NCBI GenBank assembly: GCA_019916065.1
Contig: CM034234.1
Coordinates: forward strand, 13,002,520-13,066,519
From: Vitellaria paradoxa
Taxonomy: Eukaryota > Streptophyta > Magnoliopsida > Ericales > Sapotaceae
DNA length: 64,000 nucleotides
Reading direction: 5' to 3'
The translations under genes and the position numbers were made by a program. Below, piece by piece: positions 55,520-64,000 of the stretch; position 1 is the first letter of the stretch; each line of letters starts with the position of its first letter. The notes beneath the pieces are model-generated. The model saw nothing but the letters and a program-made list of their open reading frames with translations, did no database searches and was not told the origin of the DNA.

Positions 55520-55825
55520 GCGGGCAAGCTTAATTTTCTCCACTCTTCAATTTTGCCTTTTGTTTGTTTTTGGCGCCTTTACTCTGTCTCATTCTCCCCT
55601 TCCCAACATGCCAATATTTGTCTGTATCCTTCATCGTTTTCAACGTTACAACCAAGAGCGTCTTTGTTTGGCGGATTCCACTCGTTCACGAATCACTAGT
55701 ATGCATGTGTGTGTGTATATATATATATATATTCGTATATATATCCTCAGCTATCATGCACAAACCCTTCATCTGTTCTTTCGATCGTCCTTCTGGTCAC
55801 TCCAATTTCGGGGATCTAATATTGG
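55520..55825 (+). other. Probable 5' leader exon and promoter remnant of the SnRK1 pseudogene
   Basis: This stretch is less AT-rich and CT-rich, with a TA-rich tract at 55713-55743 that can act as TATA. It ends in a good splice donor ('ctaatattg|gtacgt' at about 55825). SnRK1 alpha genes usually have a leader exon separated from the start codon by a long intron, and the first coding exon begins about 1.2 kb downstream. The link to the pseudogene is inferred. Confidence 0.4.
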
Positions 55826-57359
55826 TACGTTATTGTATTAATTGCTGTTTTTCCCCCCCAATGTTTATCTATTGAATTGATACTCTGATGATTTATGGCG
55901 TACTTGCAACCTAGGTTTAGGTTTTTAAGCTCTCATTTGTTTGGAAAATTTGTAGTGGTAATTCATTGATAATGTTTTTGCTTGCTAATTTTGAAATACG
56001 GGCTTCTGATCTCTCTCTCTCTCTTTCTCTCTTCTCTAAATTTTGAAAACGAAAGCTGAAATCGAAAACTTTATCAAATAGGGCCAACGGTTGAATTTCT
56101 AGTGGGTTCCAGACTTTCACGCCTAATCCAAACGTACTTGAGCAAAAAGTATATGGTCTCATAAAATACACGAGTCGCACCCAACAATGTCATCCGTGGG
56201 CTTCGTTTGGTAACCATCAATCCAAGACCTTTTGCCTAAAGGTAAAAAAAGCTGCGGTAGTTATTTGCATCTTAATTTTATGATTTTTTTTTTCACACCA
56301 AAATTTGATTTTCTTTCATTTTGTTTGTCAGCTTTTAGAAATATTATTCAAGCTTTAAAAAAGAAACTGCAAAAAAAAAAAAAAAAAAAAATGCTCAAGA
56401 AGAAATCCAAATATGGGTGAAAAAATTGATTTATTGCAAATAAGTTGGGAAAAAAAAAGGCATATAAGACAAGAAAGTAGCCCAAAAGAAGGGTAATGGA
56501 ACTAGTATTATAATCTCCATAACTTACTAACTAATCTCACAACTAGAATTATTAATATCTTTGGATAAAAGATAACCTAATGCACGAGACTCTACATTTC
56601 AGGTTTGGGAAAGTCAGATATACGCAATTTTACTCCTACTTGCGTAAACGTTAGAATTATTAATACCTTACAAAAAAAAAAAAAATAAATAAAAGCACTT
56701 GTCCTTTGATCCTGAATAATCAAACTGAGAGTACATTTTTATTTTTTGATTTGTTTGGTTTTTCTGTAGTTTGACAGGCATAATATATTTTGTTGGTTGA
56801 TTTCTTGCAATAACTTTCTTTCTGAAAATTCTATAAATTAAGTTCAATGATTGGGCTGCCACGTTTAGAAACTATTGCCTTGTCCTACTAATTGGACATG
56901 CAAATCTTTTCCTAGTTATTTAATTGTCATAAGCTGTTTCTTTGTTGTTTTATCTTTTTTTTTTTTGTTTTTTTTTTCCAGTCCTCATTATGGCTGCCTG
57001 GGTCAGTTGTAACTCATGCCAATTTATCACCAACAGACTTCAAATGGATAGAAGCAGAGCTACGGGGAGCACATCTTCTACAAACATTCTGCCAAATTAT
57101 AGGCTGGGAAAGACCCTTGGTATTGGGTCATTTGCTAAAGTGAAACTTGCACTTCATATTGTGACAGGGATTAAAGTTGCTATTAAGATCCTTGATCATC
57201 AATCAATTGATGATTCTACGGCAGAAAAAGGTGCGTCCTGCATTTGAGTACTTATGTAGTGTTTGAAAATCCGGTTGAAGCATGTAGCCAGTTATTGCAA
57301 AATATTGGCAAATAAAATTAGTGAAGCATTGATATGGTAGGACTCGATAATGTTATATA

Positions 57360-57773
57360 CTAAGAAGCATAGATGCGGGTATAGACAAAAATACAGACAT
57401 GGATATGAATATAACAATTTTAAAAAAAATTGAAGATACGAATATGGCGAATATATTGTTTGAAAATATAAATCTTGTATATTTTTATTGGTTATAAATA
57501 TGAATATAACATTTATATCAAAACAAATTTAATACATAATTCAAAGTACAAAACATTAAAAAAAAAAAAGATATAATATTCTATAATTTTGGATGTTTCG
57601 GCTATTCAAATTTAAATTTATTTTCATCATATATTTAAAGTAAAAATGATAAAAGTAATAGGATATACCTGTGATGTGTCTAATATGTATTTTAGAATAT
57701 TCAAGAAGTGTGGATATTTAATACATATCGGATATGAATACGACACTTATTATGAAGTGTCTTTGCTTCATTG
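57360..57773. mobile_element. hAT-like MITE in intron 1 of the pseudogene
   Basis: The 8-bp direct repeat GTTATATA flanks it at 57352-57359 and 57774-57781. The ends 'ctaagaagcatag' and 'tttgcttcattg' are imperfect inverted repeats. The interior repeats 'gatatgaatac' words. No transposase is present. Confidence 0.65.
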
Positions 57774-58787
57774 GTTATATAACTAATATCAGAACTTGGA
57801 AGCATTTTTTGAAAGTAAGATGTAATATTTTTATCATCAATGAAGTTAATATTTTCTAAGACATCATAGTAGGATGAAATATTTAGTATGGCCGTGTTTG
57901 TTTACTAAATATGGTTGGAGGTTGGAGATGTAGTCTACTATTTTGACCAAATTGACTTTAGTTTTGTATTTGATTTGCAAAATTGTAAGTATGGATTGGA
58001 CTTCATATCCCCAAAATGAGAGATAAGTAATACCATGAGGGGGTAAGATGACATATCTTCCATTTCCGAATTTGTTTCCCACCAAAATCTAAAAATCCAA
58101 AATTATTTCATGGTCAGTTATTTAGCTTTCACAACCTGTACCTAATTTAACGCCATATCATCTGCATTTCATGGATATGACATGCGTAATAGGTGATGGA
58201 TACAAAATAATTTATTACCTCTTATTCTTTTTGTTATTTGGCCATTTACTTCCTATATATAAAACCTATACTAGCAAAATATTTCATCGTCATATTTTTT
58301 TTTCTTTTTATTTTTTTGTAGTTGGTTTCTAAATGTTGAATCTCATAATAAGTTTTTCTTAACCTTTATAACATTATTCAATGAATATCTTCTTGTACCG
58401 TGTTATATTGTATTGTAGTGTGACGAGATATAAATATCCTGAGGTTACTTTCACGTCCTCATATAGTTCGCCTATACGAGGTCACTGAGACGCGGCTGAA
58501 ATTTATGTTGTCATGGAGTATATGGGTTCTGGTGAACTGTTTGATTATTATATTACGGAGAACGGAAGAATCCAAGAAGATGGGGCACGCCACTTCTTTC
58601 AACAGGTATTTAAGGTGCTAGTTAATTTAATATTCCATTATTAGGTCAACTCGCTCTTGTTTGCTTTTCTTCTTTTGCCCCTTCTGGGTTCAATCTTGTT
58701 ACTGTGTACTTATTCCACGGTGGAAATGAATTTTGGTTATTCTGATGTCATCTGCTGTTAACTTAGTTCATGATTAATTTCATTTTA

Positions 58788-59050
58788 TGAGGTCAGGGAG
58801 AAGCCCGCATCCGCAACCTATGAGTGCACATTGGGTGAAACTCGTCTCGTGGCCCTAGCCGGCAAAGAACCACGAGGAGGTAAACCAGCTTAGGCAAGCT
58901 CTGGCTGACTGGCTCAGCCGAGAAGACTGTTAGATGGCATTCCACAATTAGAGGAAGGACTGCCCCTAAGAGGAGTCGAACTCAAGACCTATTGGTCCCA
59001 GACCCTTCAGCTCGCCATCCGAACCAACTCGACTATCCATTTCGGGGTGT
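58788..59050 (-). mobile_element. tRNA-derived SINE in intron 2 of the pseudogene
   Basis: The minus strand begins near 59050. It shows an A box 'tagtcgagttgg' and, about 40 bases later, a B box 'gagttcgactcc', the polymerase III promoter layout. It is flanked by imperfect direct repeats, 'gattaatttcatttta' (58772-58787) and 'gactaatttcatctta' (59051-59066), matching at 14 of 16 bases. It is clearly GC-richer than the intron around it. Confidence 0.75.
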
Positions 59051-59123
59051 GACTAATTTCATCTTAGTGATTAACATAGTGGCTGAAATTGACCATTTAA
59101 AACATCACCTAATCATGGAGTAG

Positions 59124-59318
<195 letters not shown>

Positions 59319-59417
59319 TAATGGAAAGCAAAAGGAACAAGGAACATCTCACTCTTATATATATATATATATATATGCACAGGCGCACATATATTAATTT
59401 ACTCTTTCCATATGTAG

Positions 59418-59510
<93 letters not shown>

Positions 59511-59861
59511 TGATGACGATAATCTTCCTGGTTTATATGCAAAGATAAAGGTAGGTTAAGTGGATTTGTGCGGTTAACTTTGCAATTAATTAATTTTAAT
59601 TACTAAAAAAAAAACTTTGCAATTAATTTAATTTTCCTAACTATAACATTTGTACTTATACCAGAGCGGGGTATAGATATTGCCACATCATTTGTCTCAT
59701 GATGCCCGTGATTTGATTGGACGGATACTTTTTGTCAATCCAATAAACTGATTATCAATCGGTGAAATATTTCAACATTGTTGGTTTCGACAACATCTTC
59801 CACGGTAACATAGCTATTATGCCCTCCGTTTATGCAGCAGATGGTACAGACGAATTAAACT

Positions 59862-61617
59862 TGACTCCTCCTGATTGTGCAATATTATTTGTGTGTGTGT
59901 GTTTCAAATAATAGTTTTTTTTTTTTTCAGTAAAAAATTTACATTTACAAGTGGTACTTTTTAAAACTCAAAGGAAGCCATGACTACTTTTAGCCTCTTA
60001 ATAAATTCGTAGAAATCAACTTACGTATAAGCATATGTAGTATAAGATATATGTGTTTCACATTAGTAGTATGAATATTAGTGTTATGTTTATATATGAA
60101 ATATATATTATTAAATTATTTTTAATAAATAATAAAATAAAATAAAATAAATTTTATTTGATAATTAATTTAAAATATATTTTATAAAATTATTTTGAAT
60201 AGTAATAAAATAAAATTAATTAATTAAACTTAAAGTTAATAATTAATATGAAATATATTTTATTAAATTGTTTTTAATAAATATCATAATTAAATTAATT
60301 TAATATTTTATCAAAATAAAAAAATTAATAATTGTAAGTAAAATTATATTTTTAAACGTAATTTTAGTTTTTATTTAAAAAAAAAAAGACGACAATAGAA
60401 AATAAAAAATAGATAACATAAATATATAAATATAATAAAAAAATGACAACATTATCAAATAGATTTTAAGCATTCATTTTGTAAGTTTTCAGTGACATAA
60501 CAACTTTTGAATTAATGATTTAATCAAATAGTTAAAAATATTTAAAAACAAAATCATGCTAGTAAAATTATCTTTGATTGCATAACTTAACAGAGGGGGT
60601 GTTCAAAATGATAAAAAGTGAGATAATTAGTAGGTTTGTAATTCGTACAGTGAGATAAAAAGTGAACAATTTTTAGAAGTTTTCAGAAATTTTCAGAATT
60701 TTTCAATGTTTTCCATCGACCAAACACTCCCATAATGTATTTGAAATAATTAAAAGAAAATATTTTAAATTAAAAAATTAAGAATTATTTAGAATCCTTT
60801 TTAACACATACGATTTATAAATGGGCTTACCGGTTATGTATAAGAGTGGGGTTCCAGTGATTTTTTTTGGGGGGTTAAAAGCAAACAAGATATGTTTAAA
60901 TGTTGTTCAGAAAAATTTATTCAAATGTGTTGTTAATAAAACTGTAAAATCATCGTAAGAAATTTACAGAATCTAAAACCGTGCAGTTTCCACCAAAACT
61001 AAACCTGCCCAAAATCGAAAGATGATGTTGTGACTTCTACCGGCTCAAAAATCACGACATAATATTGTTATTTTTTTTTCTCCCACGCTCTATAGCTTTT
61101 TCAGAAATTCTAAAACTCTCTCTCTCTCTCTCTCTTCGAACCCTAATACCCCCCCCCCCACCCCGGGTAGTTGCATCTACATTTCCTTGGTAGATATTTG
61201 GCATGATGATTTTATGAGTTTCATAAACAGTACATTCACCCCAAAAACAAAAAAATAGTGGGGAGTATTGATGACTTTGCCCAAAAGCAATACATAATTG
61301 AAAGGTAAAATAAGCCATCTATATTACATATTCTCCCATCAGCGGAGAGAGAGAGATAGCGAGCTTATTAATCCCTTCTCTCATTATTCTTACCTGGAAA
61401 TCATTACGACAATTAAAAACTATTTCCTTCCACTGTTAATCCATTCACTATTCCTTTACCAAAATATGGTCAAGCAACACTAGTTATGCAACTAATTTCC
61501 GAGCTGAAGTATCCTCCACTAAAATCCAGAATGAGCAACTTTGTGCAAAAATCCAAGGGCTTAGCTTACCTTTTTCAAAGATTTGCAGGGTGATATCTTT
61601 AACTTCTCAAGCCAAGT
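59862..61617. other. Gene-free stretch between the pseudogene and MED15
   Basis: No coding region is seen. There is a family A repeat at 60594-60732. The part nearest 61617 probably includes the 3' UTR of the MED15 gene. A (CT)n run lies at about 61115-61134 and a C run at about 61150-61160. Confidence 0.5.
60594..60732 (+). repeat. Family A repeat
   Basis: Runs from 'agagggggtgttcaaaatga' to 'ccaaacactccca', with 'tttgtaattcgtacagtgag' in the body. Confidence 0.6.
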
Positions 61618-64000
61618 TCAAGCAGCCGTTACGCAGCTCTCCCATGTGCCATAGGTTGAACTGAAGGAGCCGCCTCCTGTGCTCTGTGCAAATTCAGAAA
61701 AAACTGCGCGAGCACAAACATCCCAAGTTTTTGCCATGTCTCCAACTGATATGGGCTGCGAAAGCTGGCCAAGTGATAAGCTAAACCTCCACTTTGCTTT
61801 CTCTGACAGATTTTCGCTTTCTATGGCCTCACTGTTGAACAACAAAAAAAGGAAAAAAAAAATGTCATGACACAATATGATTGTTACAATCGACACCTGA
61901 GATGATGTTCGAATTTGACAGAAACCAAGGCACACGAAATGGTAGATTGTTCCAGCTCTTCTCTAGCATCTTTTGTAACTTAACAATAATTGAACTGAGC
62001 TTATTTTTCTAATGAGTAATGTTGACAAGCTACTACAATTGAAGTTGCCTCACTAAAAAAACTTCCTCCCACCCTTAGCTCTAGATTTTGGCATGATAAG
62101 ACTCCTGCTAAATCCAAAATCAAAATAATTCTCATCAAATATTTAAGAAATGAGAAAGGCGGTAAATGGAACGAGCCATTCATTAATAAACTTAAGCTCT
62201 GCTTGACTCGCTATTTTAATAAACGAGCCATGATTGAACAGAAAAATAGGCTTGTTTATATAATTAAGTAGTATATATCTAAAATACATTAATCAATATT
62301 TTCTATTTATATCATGATATAGTTTTTTTTTTTTTTTAATTTTAAAAAATACATTAGAATTTATTAAATTATTAGTTGAACCATTTCGTTAGTAGTAATA
62401 ACTATTACGTCCCACAATAATATTTTAAATTTATAAATTATATCTGTGTAAGTAATATGTTAAATTTATATACTATATTTATGTAAGTTAGTATTATACA
62501 TATATAATATTTCAATGTTCCTAATTATGTGATATAAATTACAATAAGTTAATGTTATTTGTTGACTTATGAAAATTTACTAGATGGAGTTGATTTTTTT
62601 TTTCCTTTTTTCTTACAACACAAAAGATTACTAATAAAAAGTTGCTTATGATTAGATCAGGACAAGACTTGCTCATTTATAAACAAGCCAATTTTAAACA
62701 AAAAATATAATGCTCGTTTAGTAAATGAGCATTGAGCTTAAATAACATTAGGCTCAGTATGACTCATTTATAAACCAAGAAAAAAGTATCCCAGTATGCA
62801 GTTTTGATGATTATCATAGATTGACCTTGACGGTAGAGCATTATTCTTTTGGCACATTGGAGAGAGTGTGAATCAAATCCAAGACCTAAACCATAGGTGA
62901 AAAGGCCTTTTCACTCTACTAACTGTATTCTAAATGTTTAAGCATTTTACTTTTATTTTTTGCATGTCACTGGATTTAGTAACATGCAATAGAAGAATAA
63001 AATAAATACTAGTCTGGTTCTTGGACTCTCATACATATCAATATAGAAAATAGTAGCTACAGTGCATTTCAGCATCTAAATGCAAAAATATGTAAATTTG
63101 AAGACCAATAATAGAGAAAAAAAATGTAAAAACCTCAAATCTTACCTCCAGCCAATGGAAGGTGTATCTAATAATATAGGTGAAGAAATGGGATAATCTT
63201 CAGGAACAAGCAGTTGAACAGGCAGGATGGGCAACTGCTAATAGAAGGAAGCCAACATGCAAGCAGCAACAGCAATCAATTATTACAAAATTTGACAAAA
63301 AAGAAAATAACTAGGGTAATTACATTTTAACCTCTTGTGTTTAGGACCATGTTCATTTCACCTACTTGTAGTTTTAAATGTAACATTTAGCCCCCTTATA
63401 GTTATGACTGAAGTGCAGCCATTGATAATTTAATAGAAAATGGAAAATGACAAGGTAACCTTTCAGGGAAACCACTGAATTACCCAGAACATAACCTTCA
63501 TGAGTGGTAGGGAGAGAGAAGTAATGAGAGAAAAATAAAAATAAAAGCTTTTGAGACAATAAATTTGTTATTTTAATTGATTAAACTTTGATTTTAAAAC
63601 AAAAATTTTAATTACTGCTCATAAAATTACATAAAGTTAATTTAGATAGAAAAGTTGATAGTTGAACGTCAATTGTAATTATAAGGGGGTTAAGTGTTGC
63701 ATTTAAAACTATATAAAGATGGACTGGAAATGATCTTTAGCACAAGAAAGCACAATATAATTTTCCCTAATATATAGATGCGTTCAAAAATTCAAGAATC
63801 CCACCATTCTTGGCAAAGCATTCTCCGTCTTGAAAATTCCACCAAGACCTAGAGCATTGTATGAGCACCTGACAATTGTTCCTTTACCAAAGAAAGCTTT
63901 TGCAGCATCTTCAGTCGAATCTGAAACCACGGCTATTGTAGTCTCCAAGAGCTTCTGATTTATCTCCTTGATTTCTTCCAAAAGTACACCATTGGGCTGC
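61618..64000 (-). CDS. MED15A: Mediator subunit 15 (MED15a-type), C-terminal exons, cut by the window edge
   Basis: Three exons on the minus strand: 63805-64000 (open at the edge), 63146-63237 and 61618-61831 with the stop. They encode about 166 residues. The end reads [20 protein letters not shown], then [18 protein letters not shown] and [13 protein letters not shown], matching the conserved C terminus of plant MED15a as I remember it; the middle has [20 protein letters not shown]15 is in the tail of Mediator and links activators to RNA polymerase II; its KIX domain is N-terminal and lies outside the window. Phases agree across both introns (0, then 2). The first visible intron (63238-63804) is largely a MITE. 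The acceptor of the middle exon is a tandem TAGCAG. No lesion is seen in these exons. Confidence 0.85.
61832..63145 (-). other. Intron of the MED15 gene
   Basis: A 1.3-kb intron. It contains degenerate 'gactcg..taaacgagcc' sequence at about 62190-62270 and 'ctcgtttagtaaatgagc' at about 62710-62770, similar to the MITE at 24671-25079. No other gene was found inside. Confidence 0.6.
63314..63767. mobile_element. MULE-type MITE filling a MED15 intron
   Basis: The ends 'gggtaattacatttta' and 'ataattttccc' are imperfect inverted repeats with inner matches ('agttttaaatgtaacattta' against 'taagtgttgcatttaaaact'). It is the same family as 4425-4800 and makes up about 80% of the 567-bp intron. Confidence 0.65.

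Noticed and set aside
55713..55743. TA tract as a simple microsatellite only
   Set aside because: It is repetitive, but its place just before a leader-like exon with a good donor makes a promoter role at least plausible, so it is mentioned there.

Overview
This is nuclear DNA from a flowering plant, most likely a dicot. It is AT-rich, the genes have introns with GT..AG borders, and the proteins match plant families. Long gene-poor stretches are filled with small DNA transposons, homopolymers and microsatellites. I cannot name the species from the sequence.

Layout. From 1 to 3840 there is repeat-rich flank, including two opposed copies of a ~500-bp repeat, one of them interrupted by foreign sequence. 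From 3993 to 14078 (+) lies a seven-exon Mpv17/PMP22-family membrane protein gene, apparently intact. Its third intron (7058-12917) has been swollen by an L1 fragment, a complete and very young gag-only Ty3/gypsy-type LTR element with target duplication, and a dead RTE-type LINE. From 14.1 to 33.9 kb I see no gene, but several well-bounded transposons with target duplications (hAT, Tourist, MULE-like). At 33957-34637 (-) is an intronless VQ-motif protein resembling calmodulin-binding protein 25. From 35 to 55 kb there is again no intact gene. This part holds more transposons and, at about 47865-49094, a Pack-MULE-like element that joins fragments of three unrelated host genes (a plant protein of unknown function, an LRR receptor kinase and a RING-H2 ligase). 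From about 55520 to 59860 (+) is a duplicated SnRK1 alpha kinase pseudogene that keeps its introns but carries several stops and frameshifts. From 61618 to the right edge (-) are the last three coding exons of a Mediator subunit 15 (MED15a-type) gene.

The genes do not form a pathway; they are separate plant loci. The strongest signal in the window is transposon activity: nested insertions, captured gene pieces, and introns built largely of mobile elements. Exons were placed by eye from splice sites, frame continuity and remembered family conservation. No alignment or transcript was available.
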